A stretch of 50,700 nt of DNA from a bacterium (GCA_003242735.1 QGVH01000027.1:1-50700); one strand, 5' to 3'. Shown: positions 26,188 to 35,999, counted from the stretch's first letter. Made by a program: numbers and translations. The notes: generated by a model from the sequence alone, not told the origin.

Positions 26188-26391
26188 TCCCGGCCGGCGG
26201 CCAACCTCCTTCCGGGCGCGGCGCGGTCACCGGCGCTCGACGACCAGCGGCATCGTGTCGGCGCCCGCCCGCCGCTCACGGACGCCGCGATGGACACGAG
26301 GGGCCCCCGTCCGCGCCGAGGCGCCGCAGGCCCGTGCTACGCTGCTCGGAGGTCGGCCTGCCCTGCCCTGGCCACCCCGCACCCCGCGTGC
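26188..26391. other. short intergenic region between convergent genes
   Basis: No gene, clear terminator or promoter is seen; the sequence is GC-rich without a long inverted repeat. Confidence 0.4.
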
Positions 26392-26901
26392 TCAACGGCC
26401 CAGGTCCCCCTCCCCCGCCGGCACCTCCACCGCCCGACCGTTCGGCCGTAGCAGCGCCGTGAAATAGTACCGGCCCACCGGGAGCGAGTCGCCGAGGATC
26501 TCGTCGGCCCGTGTGCTCGCCTGGAACTCCCGCGATTCGCCGGGCGCCAGATCCAGCTCCACGAGCTGCATCGTGCAGAACGCGCCTCGCTGCTGGTCCC
26601 AGGCCGGCGCGCCCGCGCGTGCCGCGTCCCGGTACGCGCGCAGCAGCACCACGCAGCCGTCGGGGAACGAGATCGTCTGCCGGCTCGACGACGTGTTCGT
26701 CACCCGCGCCGTCGCGTACACCGTGGGCGGCGCGGTCTCCGCGATCCTCACCTCCGCGGTGTACGTCACGCCCTCGACCGTCACCTGCCGCTGCGGCCCG
26801 GCCGCCGGTCCCGGCTCACCACCGCCCGCCGGACCCGGCCCACTGCACGCCGCGAGCCCCGCCAGCCACAACGCCGCTACCCATGCTCCGCGAGTCCTCA
26901 T
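26392..26901 (-). CDS. lipoprotein with BsuPI-like (protease-inhibitor-type) beta-sandwich
   Basis: A 169-residue lipoprotein whose signal ends LAGLAAC. The mature part contains a beta-sandwich resembling the BsuPI domain: TARVTNTSSSRQTISFPDGC, VVLLRAYRDA, then the L-APGESREF strand and the closing GRYYFTALLRPNGR. Such domains inhibit proteases in Bacillus, but most envelope homologues have no tested role. The ATG at 26901 has GAGGAGGAC directly upstream. The domain assignment is by motif reading. Confidence 0.75.
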   Translation of the reverse strand: MRTRGAWVAALWLAGLAACSGPGPAGGGEPGPAAGPQRQVTVEGVTYTAEVRIAETAPPTVYATARVTNTSSSRQTISFPDGCVVLLRAYRDAARAGAPAWDQQRGAFCTMQLVELDLAPGESREFQASTRADEILGDSLPVGRYYFTALLRPNGRAVEVPAGEGDLGR

Positions 26902-27226
26902 GTCCTCCTCTCCGAGGCGGCAATCAGTGAATCCCATTCGACGCGCCCTTCACCCGATCGGGCGCAATCGGTCCACCCGCTCAACCAGCGGCGCCGTCCC
27001 CCCGTCACAGCAGGAGCAAGGCCGGCACGAGGGACGGCGGCATCACGCGCGTCCATCAGTGGACGACCGCTCGACCGACGTCTTGGGGCTGTTCCCGATG
27101 TATACGGTGACGGCGTACGGTGAGGGCGGCCCGGAGGCGGCCACGACGGACCGCGAGCCCCCCGCCCACGCACGGGCGGATCCAAACGCGTGGGCCTTTG
27201 TCATCTGACCACCCGCGACGATCTCC
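26902..27226. other. 325-base intergenic region with a 13-base tandem repeat
   Basis: No supported gene. Two near-identical 13-base units, TACGGTGACGGCG (27103-27115) and TACGGTGAGGGCG (27116-27128), lie in tandem. A TATACA on the minus strand at their edge could be a -10 for the lipoprotein gene but has no recognisable -35. Confidence 0.4.
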
Positions 27227-28588
27227 TCACCGCTCCACCACCATCGCGAACCCCATCGCCCCCGCCGCGCACACGGTGATCAGCCCCAGGCCCAGACCGC
27301 GCCGCTTCATCTCGTTCAGCAGCGTGATCGTCAGCCGCCCCCCCGTTGCGCCGAACGGATGGCCCAACGCGATGCTGCCGCCCATCACGTTGATCCGGTC
27401 CTCGTCAATGATCCCCACCCTCTCGCTCCTCCCCAGCTCCTTCCGCGCGAACTCGTCCGAGTCCAGCGCCTGGAGGTTCGAAAGTACCTGCGCCGCGAAC
27501 GCCTCGTGGATCTCCCACAGCTCGATGTCGCGCATGCTCACGCCCGCGCGGTCCAGCGCGATCGGCGTCGCGTACGCCGGGCCCTGGAGGAGCTGCGCGG
27601 AGGGCGAGAGCGCCGCGTACGCCCAGCTCCGGATGTAGCCCAGCGGCTCGTAGCCCAGCGCCTTCGCCTTCTCCTCGCTCATCAGCAACACCGCGGAGGC
27701 GCCGTCCGTCAGCGGCGAGGAGTTGCCCGCCGTCACCGTGCCGTACTTGCGATCGAAGACCGGCGGCAGCGCCGCCAGCTTCTCCATGCTCGTGTCCGGC
27801 CGGATCCCGTTGTCCCGCGTCACCATCTCGCTGTAGTCCGGCGGCACGAGCACCGGCACGATCTCCTCCGTCAGCCGCCCATCCTCGGTGCCCTGCCACG
27901 CGAGCCGGTGCGAGCGGAGCGCCCAGCGGTCCTGCTCCTCTCGGCTGATCCCGTTCTCCTTCGCCATCCGCTCCGCGCTCTGCCCCATCGTCTCGCCCGT
28001 GCTGGGCTCCGCGATCGCGGGCGTGACCGGCGCGAGCTCGCTCGGCCGCAGCCCCGCGAACGCACGCACGCGCTGCATCGGCGTCTTCGCCCGCGATGCC
28101 GCGACCAGCCGGTCCCGGAGCTTCTTCGAGAAGAGGATCGGGATGTCCGTCAGCGACTCCGCGCCACCCGCGATCACCACGTCCGCGTAGCCCCGCGCGA
28201 TGCTGTCCGCCGCCGTCGTGATCGCCTGGTTCGCGGACGCGCACGCGCGGGACACCGTGAACGCCGGCACGCTCGGCGGAAGCCCCGCACCCAGCCCGAC
28301 CTCGCGCGCGATGTTCGGCGCCGTCACCGAATGCACCACCGTGCCGAACACCACCTCGTCCACCTCCAGCGGATCCAGCTCCGCGCGGTACAGCAGCTCC
28401 CGCACGGCCAGGGCGCCGAGCTGCACGGCCGTCATGTCGCGGAAGACGGTGCCCGCCTTCGCGAACGGCGTGCGGCAGCCGGCCACGATCGCCACGCGGC
28501 GGCCGAGCCAGCCGGGCGTGCCCCGCGCCGGCTTGCGGGACGGCCGGCCCGCCACCGTTCCCCCGGTTGCCGTGTTCGAGTCCGTCAT
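27227..28588 (-). CDS. acetyl-CoA C-acyltransferase (thiolase, FadI-like)
   Basis: Thiolytic cleavage of 3-ketoacyl-CoA in beta-oxidation, or the reverse condensation. The 453-residue length matches FadI-type thiolases. The active site comprises nucleophile Cys116 (VSRACASANQA), the HEAFA loop, His410 (GHPFGATGG) and Cys440 (VCAAGAMG, where most thiolases have CAAGGMG). There is a roughly 30-residue polar N-terminal extension before VAIVAGCRTPF. Start ATG 28588 has GAGGAGG upstream. It is divergent from the Eis-like gene; no hydratase/dehydrogenase partner is adjacent. Confidence 0.93.
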   Translation of the reverse strand: MTDSNTATGGTVAGRPSRKPARGTPGWLGRRVAIVAGCRTPFAKAGTVFRDMTAVQLGALAVRELLYRAELDPLEVDEVVFGTVVHSVTAPNIAREVGLGAGLPPSVPAFTVSRACASANQAITTAADSIARGYADVVIAGGAESLTDIPILFSKKLRDRLVAASRAKTPMQRVRAFAGLRPSELAPVTPAIAEPSTGETMGQSAERMAKENGISREEQDRWALRSHRLAWQGTEDGRLTEEIVPVLVPPDYSEMVTRDNGIRPDTSMEKLAALPPVFDRKYGTVTAGNSSPLTDGASAVLLMSEEKAKALGYEPLGYIRSWAYAALSPSAQLLQGPAYATPIALDRAGVSMRDIELWEIHEAFAAQVLSNLQALDSDEFARKELGRSERVGIIDEDRINVMGGSIALGHPFGATGGRLTITLLNEMKRRGLGLGLITVCAAGAMGFAMVVER

Positions 28589-28685
28589 TCAGCGCACCTC
28601 CTCGACGCGTGGTCGGAACGTTGCGCCCGGCGTTGCGCCGCCCTCGCCGGCCGCCGCATCATTGGCGGCGACGGAGGGAGGCCGC

Positions 28686-29918
28686 ATGACGGTGCGACGC
28701 GCGGAGCGCGGTGACATCCGGGCCCTGGCCGAGCTGTGGACCCACGCCTTCCCGGGCGAACGGACGGTCGCCGAACGGGTCCGGCAGCTCGAGGTCGGCA
28801 TCCCGTACGGCGGGATCGAGTCCGCCTGGGTCGCCGAGGAAAACGGCCGCATCACCGGCGCGTTCAAGGCGTACCGCCTCACCGAGTACGTCGCGGGCAC
28901 CGCCCTGCCCATGCTCGGCCTCGCCGCCGTCGCCGTCGCCGGATCCGCCCGCCGCAGAGGCCTCGGCCGCCGGCTCGTGCAGGAGGCGCTCCGCATCGGC
29001 CGCGACCGCGGCGACGCGATCTCCGTGCTCTACCCCTTCCGCCCCGCGTTCTACGAAGCGCTCGGCTGGGGCTTCGCCGGCGAGCTGCACGTCTACCGCT
29101 TCCGACCGGAGGCGTTGCCGGAATACGAGGGGCACGAGCACGTGCGCCCCGCCACGCCCCACGACCGCGGCGGCATCACCGCATGCTACGCCCGCGTGGC
29201 CCGGAACGCCAACGGCCCGCTCCGCAGGACCGCGGACGCGTGGACCCACCACCTCGATGCGCCGGGGGTCCAGGCCTACGTCTTCGAGACCGGCGAGGTC
29301 CGCGGCTACCTCCTCGCCCGCTACGGCCGCGCCCGCTCACCCGAGCACCGGGTGCTCTACATCCGGGAGCTCATCGCGGAAGACGACGACGCCTACCGCG
29401 GCCTCCTCGGCTGGATCTCGCGCCAGCGCGACCAGTGGCGCCGCGTGCGCTACGACGCCCGCCGCGGAGAGCACATGGATGTCCGCCTCGCCGACCCCAG
29501 GCCGCCGGACTTCCACCCCGCCCGCGCGCTCTGGTTCCCGACCGCGACGACGCTGCGCGGTCCGATGCTGCGAGTCCTGGACGTCCAGGCCGCCCTCGCC
29601 GCCCGCACCGGCTGGGGCACCGAACCGCGCGGCGAGACCACGATCGAGATCGAGGTCTACGACGAGCAGCTCCCGGAGAACCGCGGGCCCTGGCATCTGA
29701 CGATCGGCGAGGGTGGCGTCGCAGCCCGCCGGGCGGACGGCGGCCGCGCCCACGCCCGCCTCGCCACCGATCCCGCGACCTTCGCGCAGGTCTACACCGG
29801 CGAGCTCTCTCCCTCGGCCGCCGCGTGGCTGGGCCGCGCCGAGGTCAGCGGGCAGACGCGCCGACTCGACGAGGTGTTCCGCGTCGCCGAGCCGTTCTGG
29901 CTGCTGGACGAGTTCTGA
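28686..29918 (+). CDS. Eis-like GNAT N-acetyltransferase
   Basis: A 410-residue protein of the Eis family (two GNAT-type regions plus a sterol-carrier-like C-terminal domain), known elsewhere for acetylating aminoglycosides or proteins. The N-terminal acetyl-CoA site is LAAVAVAGSARRRGLGRRL. The LYPFRPAFYEALGWGF motif is the family's substrate-side segment. The protein ends in Phe; in Eis the C-terminal carboxylate serves in catalysis. The ATG at 28686 has GGAGGGAGG upstream. The natural substrate is unknown, so resistance should not be assumed. Confidence 0.88.
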   Translation: MTVRRAERGDIRALAELWTHAFPGERTVAERVRQLEVGIPYGGIESAWVAEENGRITGAFKAYRLTEYVAGTALPMLGLAAVAVAGSARRRGLGRRLVQEALRIGRDRGDAISVLYPFRPAFYEALGWGFAGELHVYRFRPEALPEYEGHEHVRPATPHDRGGITACYARVARNANGPLRRTADAWTHHLDAPGVQAYVFETGEVRGYLLARYGRARSPEHRVLYIRELIAEDDDAYRGLLGWISRQRDQWRRVRYDARRGEHMDVRLADPRPPDFHPARALWFPTATTLRGPMLRVLDVQAALAARTGWGTEPRGETTIEIEVYDEQLPENRGPWHLTIGEGGVAARRADGGRAHARLATDPATFAQVYTGELSPSAAAWLGRAEVSGQTRRLDEVFRVAEPFWLLDEF

Positions 29919-29934
29919 TCCCTCAGTGCAGAGA

Positions 29935-29950
29935 GCCCGGAGAACCGGGC
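29935..29950. terminator. short hairpin after the Eis-like gene
   Basis: GCCCGG (29935-29940) and CCGGGC (29945-29950) enclose an AGAA loop, 16 bases after the stop and between convergent genes. Only six base pairs and no T-run, so it is a weak call. Confidence 0.35.
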
Positions 29951-30090
29951 CGCTGGAGAGCATGCAGAGCGCGGAGAGCGGCCCGCGGCGCGCGGAGCCG
30001 GGGGAACCGGCCTCGCGGCGGCCGGACGGGACGCGGAGATCGTAGAGGGCGGTTGGAGCGTTCGTCGCGACGGAGAGCCGCCCCACGCGG

Positions 30091-30588
30091 TCAGCCGAAC
30101 GCCTGCCGCAGCGCTTCTTCCAGCGCGTTCCAACCAAGGAGCGCGCAGCGCACCCGGACGGGAAACCGGTGCACGCCGGCCAACGCGCGCAGGTCGCCGA
30201 GCGCCTTGTCCCGGGCCGCGTCGGCGTCGCCCCGCATCATCGCCTTCATGCGTTCGATCAGCCCCCGGGCCTCCGCCACGGTCTTCCCCTCCAGCACCTG
30301 CGTCATCATCGAGACGGACGCCTGGGAGATCGAGCAGCCGTCGCCGAGGAAGCGCGCCTCGGCGATGCGGTCGCTGTCGAACCGGAGCTGGAGGCGCACC
30401 GTGTCGCCGCACGACGGGTTGTTCATGCGCACGTCCACGTCGGCGCCCGGCAGCTCGCCGCGGTTGCGCGGCTTCTTGTAGTGCTCCAGCACGAGCTGCT
30501 GGAACAGCGAGCTGAGGGGCGGGGTCTCGGGCGACGCCGCGCCCGGCACGCCGCCGGCGCGATCGGGATCCGGGTGCCGGTCCATCAT
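30091..30588 (-). CDS. sufU: Fe-S cluster assembly protein SufU
   Basis: A 165-residue protein of the SufU/IscU-like group, which accepts sulfur from SufS through a zinc-bound site. The three conserved Cys are Cys60 (NPSCGD), Cys85 (DGCSIS) and Cys148 (RVRCALL), with the SufU-type insertion between the second and third (MKAMMRGDADA). The ATG at 30588 overlaps the sufS stop (ATGA). The N-terminal 25 residues are a Pro-rich extension. It is the last gene of the suf operon. Confidence 0.94.
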   Translation of the reverse strand: MMDRHPDPDRAGGVPGAASPETPPLSSLFQQLVLEHYKKPRNRGELPGADVDVRMNNPSCGDTVRLQLRFDSDRIAEARFLGDGCSISQASVSMMTQVLEGKTVAEARGLIERMKAMMRGDADAARDKALGDLRALAGVHRFPVRVRCALLGWNALEEALRQAFG

Positions 30589-31841
30589 CCGCCGAAGATC
30601 CTACGCGCGGTTTCGAGGCCCTCGACCAGGCGGTCGAGCTCCTCGGGAGCGGTGTAGACGAAGCACGACGCGCGCGCGGTCGAACCCACGCCCAATCGCC
30701 GCGTCAGGAGCTGCGCGCAGTGGTGCCCCGCCCGGATCGCGATGCCCTCGGCGTCGAGGATCGTCGCGATGTCGTGCGGGTGGATGCCGTCCAGCGTGAA
30801 CGCGAACACGGCGATCCGGCCTTCCGGCTCCCGTGGGCCGTACAGCGTGAGCCCGGGCACCGCGCCGAGCCGCTCGAGGCCGTAGCGCACCAGCATGTCC
30901 TCGTGCGCCTCCCGCGCCTCCTGGCCCAGCGACTCGAGATAGTCCAGCGCCGCAGCCAGCCCCACCGCGCCCGCCACGTTCGGCGTGCCGGCCTCGAACC
31001 GGTGCGGCACCGCCGCGTACGTCGAGCGCTCGGGCAGCACTTCGTCGATCATTTCGCCGCCACCCTGCCACGGCTGCATCGCCTCGAGCAGCTCGCGGCG
31101 CGCCCACAGCGCGCCGATGCCCATCGGGCCGCCCAGCTTGTGGCCGGAGAAGGCGTAGAAATCGCAACCCAGGGCCGCCACGTCCACCGCCAGATGCGCC
31201 GCGCCCTGCGCGCCGTCCACGAACACGCGCGCGCCGGCGCGATGCGCCCGCTCGCAGACCTCCGCGACCGGATGGATCGTGCCCAGGAGGTTGGAGACGT
31301 GCGCCAGCGACACCAGCTTCACGCGGCCGCCCGCGAGCAGCGCGTCCAGCTCGTCCAGCCGCAGCCGGCCCGCGTCATCGATGTCGATGTAGCGCAGCCG
31401 CGCCCCCGTCCGCTGCGCCACCAACTGCCACGGCACGATGTTCGAATGATGCTCGGCGACGGTGAGCACGACCTCGTCGCCCGGCCGCAGCTCCGCCGCG
31501 CCCCAGCTCCACGCGACGAGGTTCACCGCCTCCGTCGTGCCCCGCACGAACACCACCTCGGCCGGGTCCGAGGCGCCCAGGAACCGGGCCACACGCGCCC
31601 GCGCCGCCTCGTAGCGCTCCGTCGCCCGGCGCGAGAGCTCGTGGAGCCCACGGTGCACGTTGGCGTTGTCCCGGACGTAGAACTCCGTCAGCGCATCCAG
31701 CACCGCCCGCGGACGCTGCGCGGTCGCCGCGCTGTCCAGATACACGAGCGGACGGCCGTGCACCGACTGCGCGAGCGCGGGGAAATCCGCCCTGACCCGC
31801 TCCACGTCCAGCGATCGGCGCGACGCGGTCAGCACCGCCAT
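30585..31841 (-). CDS. sufS: cysteine desulfurase SufS
   Basis: A PLP enzyme that removes sulfur from cysteine and passes it to SufU. The 418 residues include YLDSAATAQRP at the N-terminus, AEHHSN with the cofactor-stacking His131, FSGHKLGGPMG with Lys235, and the mobile active-site loop RAGHHCAQ with Cys375. Start ATG 31841 has AGGAG nine bases upstream. Its stop overlaps sufU. Group II desulfurases with this short loop normally work with SufU or SufE; only sufU is present here. Confidence 0.95.
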   Translation of the reverse strand: MAVLTASRRSLDVERVRADFPALAQSVHGRPLVYLDSAATAQRPRAVLDALTEFYVRDNANVHRGLHELSRRATERYEAARARVARFLGASDPAEVVFVRGTTEAVNLVAWSWGAAELRPGDEVVLTVAEHHSNIVPWQLVAQRTGARLRYIDIDDAGRLRLDELDALLAGGRVKLVSLAHVSNLLGTIHPVAEVCERAHRAGARVFVDGAQGAAHLAVDVAALGCDFYAFSGHKLGGPMGIGALWARRELLEAMQPWQGGGEMIDEVLPERSTYAAVPHRFEAGTPNVAGAVGLAAALDYLESLGQEAREAHEDMLVRYGLERLGAVPGLTLYGPREPEGRIAVFAFTLDGIHPHDIATILDAEGIAIRAGHHCAQLLTRRLGVGSTARASCFVYTAPEELDRLVEGLETARRIFGG

Positions 31842-31893
31842 GCTGCGACTCCTGCATCGAAGAACGCGGCGCCGGCCGACCCGGTCGCCGCGC

Positions 31894-32241
31894 TCAATCG
31901 TTCACCACCACGTAGACCTGCCCGCCTCGGACCACCACCTCGTACGTCTTGACCGGCTTGACCGCGGGCAGCGAGAGCGCCCGCCCGGTCGCGCAGTCGA
32001 ACCGCGCACCGTGCCAGGCGCACGTGACCGCATCGCCATCCAGCTCACCCGCCGAGAGCGGGAAGTCCCTGTGCGTGCAGTTGTCCTGGAAGGCGTAGAT
32101 GCCGGACTCCGCATGGGCCAGGCAAATGCGCCTCCCCGCGATCTCCACGCCCAACAGGGTGCCCGGCGGCAGGTCATCCAGCGCTGCCGCCGGGACCGCG
32201 CCCGGCGGCAGCGGCGCGTCCGGCGCGCTCGCCACGCTCAC
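31894..32241 (-). CDS. Rieske [2Fe-2S] ferredoxin within the suf operon
   Basis: A 115-residue protein of the dioxygenase-ferredoxin Rieske type. Cluster ligands are Cys55-x-His57 (DNCTHRDF) and Cys74-x2-His77 (CAWHGARF). The start is GTG 32241 (or GTG 32235, for which GGGGGGTGA is better placed), eight bases after the sufD stop. Actinobacterial suf operons also carry such a Rieske gene; its role in assembly is not settled. Electron supply to cluster assembly is an inference. Confidence 0.9.
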   Translation of the reverse strand: MSVASAPDAPLPPGAVPAAALDDLPPGTLLGVEIAGRRICLAHAESGIYAFQDNCTHRDFPLSAGELDGDAVTCAWHGARFDCATGRALSLPAVKPVKTYEVVVRGGQVYVVVND

Positions 32242-32249
32242 CCCCCGGT

Positions 32250-33593
32250 CTAGTGGAGCTGCTCCTCGATCGCGGCACGCAGCTCCTCGACCAGACCCGG
32301 AAGCGGCAGCCGCTCGAGCACCTCGCCGAAGAAGCCGAAGATCACCAGCCGCTCCGCGATCCGGCGCGGCATGCCCCGGCTCATGAGGTAGAACAGCTCC
32401 TCTTCGTCCAGGTGCCCGACCGTCGCGCCGTGCGAGCAGCGCACGTCGTCCGCCTCGATCTCCAGGTTCGGCAGCGACTCCGCACGCGCCTCCGGCGAGA
32501 GCAGCAGGTTGCGGTTCGTCTGGTACGCATCCGTGCGCTGCGCCTTCGGATGGACCTTGATCAGCCCGCGGAAGACGGTGTGCGCCCGGTCGTACAGCGC
32601 GCCCTTGTAGAGCAGGTCGCTGTGCGCGTGCGGCACCACGTGGTCCTGCCGCGTGTTGTGGTCGAAGTGCTGGTCCCCGCTCGCGAAGTACAGGCCCAGC
32701 ATGTCACTGCGCGCGCCCGGCCCCTCGAGCCGCGCCGCAAGGTCCACCCGCGCCACCGAGGCGCCCAGGTTCACCACCAGCGTGTCGAGGTTCGCGTCCC
32801 GCTCTGCGATCGTCCGCTGCGTCGAGACATGCCGCACGCCGTGGCCCCAGCGCTGGAAGGCGACGTACTGCACGCTCGACCCCGTGCGCGCGTAGACCTC
32901 CACCACCCCGCACGAGAGCGCGGGCGCATCGAAGTCCGGCGACGCGAACGTCTCCACCACCGCCACCTGGCTGCCTTCGTCCGCGACCAGCAGCGTGCGC
33001 GGGAGCACCGCGACGCCCGGACGCTCCATCCACCGCCCGACACGGATCGGCTCCTCGATCCGCACGCCGCGAGGGACGTACACGAACACGCCGCCCGACC
33101 ACAGCGCGCCGTTCAGCGCCGCGAACTTGCCCAGCTCCGGCGGCACCGCGCGCGTGCCCAGGTACGGCTCCACCAGCTCCGGGTGAGTCGCGGCCGCCTC
33201 GGCCAGGTCCATGACGATGACCCCGCGCGCCCGCAGCTCCTCGGCCACCTCGACCTGCACCAGACGCGCGCCGACCTGGAGCGCCCGGCCCGCTGCAGCA
33301 CCCGTCAGGCCCAGCCGCTCCGCATCCGCGCCGCCCGCCTCACCGCCGGCCTCCTCCAGCTCGACCTCGTCGAGCTTCAACAACGACACATCCGTGTAGC
33401 GCCACTCCTCGACCTGGGTCGTGGGCAGCGGCGTCCGCTCGTAGACCTCCCACGCCGCCAGACGCCGCTGCCGCAGCCACTCGGGGAGGCCGGCGCTCCG
33501 CCGCTCCACCGCGTCCCGGTTGAACGCGGCGTTCACACCCTCGCCCACCACCGTCGCAGTGGCGGCCTCGTTCGACAACCGCGCGTCAGCCAA
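32250..33593 (-). CDS. sufD: Fe-S cluster assembly protein SufD
   Basis: Scaffold-complex subunit that pairs with SufB and SufC. The 447-residue protein shows the SufB/SufD beta-helix core ([38 protein letters not shown]), followed by the [40 protein letters not shown] and [20 protein letters not shown] motifs. The TTG start at 33593 is decided by GGAGGG immediately upstream and overlaps the sufB stop by eight bases. Confidence 0.94.
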   Translation of the reverse strand: MADARLSNEAATATVVGEGVNAAFNRDAVERRSAGLPEWLRQRRLAAWEVYERTPLPTTQVEEWRYTDVSLLKLDEVELEEAGGEAGGADAERLGLTGAAAGRALQVGARLVQVEVAEELRARGVIVMDLAEAAATHPELVEPYLGTRAVPPELGKFAALNGALWSGGVFVYVPRGVRIEEPIRVGRWMERPGVAVLPRTLLVADEGSQVAVVETFASPDFDAPALSCGVVEVYARTGSSVQYVAFQRWGHGVRHVSTQRTIAERDANLDTLVVNLGASVARVDLAARLEGPGARSDMLGLYFASGDQHFDHNTRQDHVVPHAHSDLLYKGALYDRAHTVFRGLIKVHPKAQRTDAYQTNRNLLLSPEARAESLPNLEIEADDVRCSHGATVGHLDEEELFYLMSRGMPRRIAERLVIFGFFGEVLERLPLPGLVEELRAAIEEQLH

Positions 33594-34995
33594 CGCTGCC
33601 CTCCATCTCCAGCTCGATCAGTCGGTTCAGCTCGACGGCGTACTCCAGCGGCAGCTCCCGCGCGATCGGCTCGATGAACCCGCGCACCACCATCGCCGTC
33701 GCCTCCTCCTCGGACAGCCCCCGGCTCATCAGGTAGAAGAGCTGCTCCTCGCCGATCTTCGAGACCGACGCCTCGTGCCCCACGTTCGCCGTGCTCTCCT
33801 CGATCTCGATGTACGGGAACGTGTCCGTGCGCGACGTGTCGTGCAGCAGCAGCGCGTCACACTGCACGTTCGACTTCGCGCCACGGGCGCCCTCGTACAC
33901 CTTGCACAGGCCACGGTACGACGCGCGGCCCGTCCCCCGCGAGATCGACTTCGAAATGATGCGCGACGTGGTGTGCGGCGCCACGTGCACGACCTTGCCA
34001 CCCGTGTCCTGGTGCTGGCCGTCACCCGCGTACGCAATGGACAGGATCTCGCCGTGCGCACCCTCGCCCACCAGGTAGCAGGACGGGTACTTCATCGTCA
34101 GCTTCGAGCCCAGGTTCCCGTCCAGCCACTCCATGTGCGCGCCCTCGTGGACGATCGCCCGCTGCGTCACGAGGTTGTACATGTTGCGCGGCCAGTTCTG
34201 GATCGTCGTGTAGCGGAACCGGGCCCCCGGCTTCACCACGATCTCGATCACGCCCGAATGGAACGAGTCCGTGGTGTACACCGGCGCCGTGCATCCCTCG
34301 ATGTAGTGCGCCTGCGAGCCCTCGTCCGCGATGATCAACGTGCGCTCGAACTGGCCCATCCGCTCGGCGTTCACCCGGAAGTACGCCTGCAGCGGCACGT
34401 CGACCTTCACGCCCTTCGGGATGTAGACGAACGAGCCGCCGGACCAGACCGCCGAGTTCAGCGCAGCGAACTTGTTGTCGTGCGGCGGGACCACCGTCGC
34501 GAAGTACTCACGGAACAGGTCCGGGTACTTCTTCAACCCGTTCTCGATGGACTCGAAGATGACCCCCTGCCGCTCCCACTCCTCCTTGAGGGAGTGGTAG
34601 ACCATCTCCGACTCGTACTGCGCACCCACACCCGCCAGGATCTTCCGCTCCGCCTCCGGGATGCCCAGCCGCTCGAACGTCTCCTTGATGGACTCCGGCA
34701 CCTCGTCCCAGGACCGCTTCATCCGGTCCTGCGGCCGGATGTAGTAATAGATGTCGTCGAGGTCCAGCTTGCTCAGGTCACCACCCCACGTGGGCATCGG
34801 CTTGGACTGGAAGATCCGCAGCGCTTTCAGCCGGAACTCCAGCATCCATTCCGGCTCTTCCTTGTGCGCCGAGATCTGCCGCACCACTTCCTCGGACAGC
34901 CCCTTCTGGGCCTTGAACAGGGGCTCGACCTGCGTGATGAAGTGGTACTTGTACTGCTCGAGCCCCAGGGTGGCGACGGTCTCGTTGTAGGGCAT
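33586..34995 (-). CDS. sufB: Fe-S cluster assembly protein SufB
   Basis: Central scaffold of the SufBCD complex, 469 residues, the usual length. Conserved stretches include [76 protein letters not shown] and the C-terminal FLMSRG-like [16 protein letters not shown]. The ATG at 34995 has GAGGAG upstream. It overlaps sufD. The gap of 126 bases to sufC holds no obvious promoter. Confidence 0.96.
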   Translation of the reverse strand: MPYNETVATLGLEQYKYHFITQVEPLFKAQKGLSEEVVRQISAHKEEPEWMLEFRLKALRIFQSKPMPTWGGDLSKLDLDDIYYYIRPQDRMKRSWDEVPESIKETFERLGIPEAERKILAGVGAQYESEMVYHSLKEEWERQGVIFESIENGLKKYPDLFREYFATVVPPHDNKFAALNSAVWSGGSFVYIPKGVKVDVPLQAYFRVNAERMGQFERTLIIADEGSQAHYIEGCTAPVYTTDSFHSGVIEIVVKPGARFRYTTIQNWPRNMYNLVTQRAIVHEGAHMEWLDGNLGSKLTMKYPSCYLVGEGAHGEILSIAYAGDGQHQDTGGKVVHVAPHTTSRIISKSISRGTGRASYRGLCKVYEGARGAKSNVQCDALLLHDTSRTDTFPYIEIEESTANVGHEASVSKIGEEQLFYLMSRGLSEEEATAMVVRGFIEPIARELPLEYAVELNRLIELEMEGSVG

Positions 34996-35121
34996 GGCTG
35001 CTCCTCAGTTGGGCTCCACGTGCTTTGCGCGTCCACGTCCCGGGCGCGCTCGGCACGCCCGTGTTCTCGTTGCTCGGTGAGGATCCGCGGCTCCGCCGCG
35101 CTGGGCGCCCGGGTGCGGCCC

Positions 35122-35889
35122 TCAGGCCGCCCCCGCGATCTCCTTGAACGCCTCGTAACCCCGCGCCTCCAGCTCCAGCGCCAGCTCCGGCCCGCCGGAC
35201 TGCACGATCCGGCCCGCCGCCATCACGTGCACCCGGTCCGGCTTGATGTAGTTCAACAGCCGCTGGTAGTGGGTGATCAGCAGGACCGTCATCTCCGGCC
35301 GCTCCTCCCGCAGCCGGTTCACCCCGTTCGCGACGATCTTCAGCGCGTCGATGTCGAGGCCGGAGTCCGTCTCGTCCATCACCGCCAGATCCGGCTCCAG
35401 CATCGCCATCTGGAGGATCTCGTTCCGCTTCTTCTCACCACCGCTGAAGCCGTCGTTCACACTGCGCTCCGCGAACGAGGGATCCACCTCCAGCAGCCGC
35501 ATCCGCTCCAGGAGCTTCTCCTGGAACTCGAAGATGTCCACCTCCCCACCCTTCCGCGCCTGCATCGCCGTCCGCAGGAAGTTCGCGATCGAGACGCCCG
35601 GGATCTCCACGGGGTACTGGAACGCCATGAACAACCCCAGGCGGGCACGCTCATCCGCCTCCAGCTCCAGCAGGTTCTCCCCCTTGAACCAGACCTCCCC
35701 GTCCGTCACCTCGTACGCGGGGTGGCCCGACAGCACCTTCGCCAGCGTGCTCTTGCCGGACCCGTTCGGCCCCATGATCGCATGGACCTGCCCCTGCGGT
35801 AGCTCCAGATCCACTCCCTTCAGGATCTCCGTCTGATCCTCCGCCACTACCGCGTGCAGATTCACGATCTTCAGAATCGGCTCGCTCAT
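35122..35889 (-). CDS. sufC: Fe-S cluster assembly ATPase SufC
   Basis: ABC-type ATPase of the SufBCD scaffold, 255 residues. Walker [10 protein letters not shown] at 40-48, Q-loop AFQYP, signature [11 protein letters not shown] near 148, Walker [18 protein letters not shown] and the H-loop THYQRLL are all intact; the ETDSGLD variant is typical of SufC. The ATG at 35889 has GGGAGAG upstream. It is the first gene of the operon; order C-B-D differs from the B-D-C order common in actinobacteria. Confidence 0.96.
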   Translation of the reverse strand: MSEPILKIVNLHAVVAEDQTEILKGVDLELPQGQVHAIMGPNGSGKSTLAKVLSGHPAYEVTDGEVWFKGENLLELEADERARLGLFMAFQYPVEIPGVSIANFLRTAMQARKGGEVDIFEFQEKLLERMRLLEVDPSFAERSVNDGFSGGEKKRNEILQMAMLEPDLAVMDETDSGLDIDALKIVANGVNRLREERPEMTVLLITHYQRLLNYIKPDRVHVMAAGRIVQSGGPELALELEARGYEAFKEIAGAA

Positions 35890-35942
35890 CGCTCTCCCGG
35901 GCCTCCGTCCCGCCGGCCTGCATGACCGGCTCCCTTTTCAAG

Positions 35943-35961
35943 ATCAAGAATGATTCTCGAT
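35943..35961. promoter_or_regulatory. 19-base palindrome, candidate iron-responsive operator of suf
   Basis: ATCAAGAATgATTCTCGAT is a near-perfect inverted repeat (eight of nine pairs). Read on the minus strand and shifted two bases, it matches the 19-base Fur box at about 14 positions. It lies 54-72 bases upstream of sufC, just beyond the expected transcription start. The regulator is inferred only. Confidence 0.5.
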
Positions 35962-35970
35962 ATCAATGGC

Positions 35971-35999
35971 AACCTACCCCCGCCCCCTCCCAATGTCAA
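35971..35999 (-). promoter_or_regulatory. sigma-70-like promoter of the suf operon
   Basis: On the minus strand, a perfect -35 TTGACA (35999-35994) is followed after 17 bases by TAGGTT (35976-35971), a weak -10. Transcription would start near 35963, next to the palindrome. A poor -10 is common where an activator or repressor sets output. Confidence 0.5.

Noticed and set aside
28686..29918. Aminoglycoside resistance gene
   Set aside because: Eis-like proteins are widespread and most are not resistance factors; nothing mobile surrounds it.
29951..30090. Apparent GGAGA-containing repeats after the Eis-like gene
   Set aside because: The units vary in sequence and spacing and look like local purine-rich composition rather than a defined repeat.
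33520..35802. Very long plus-strand open frame (about 760 codons) opposite sufD/sufB/sufC
   Set aside because: It is the antisense of three well-supported suf genes; Arg/His/Leu-rich product without domains, a normal side effect of high GC.
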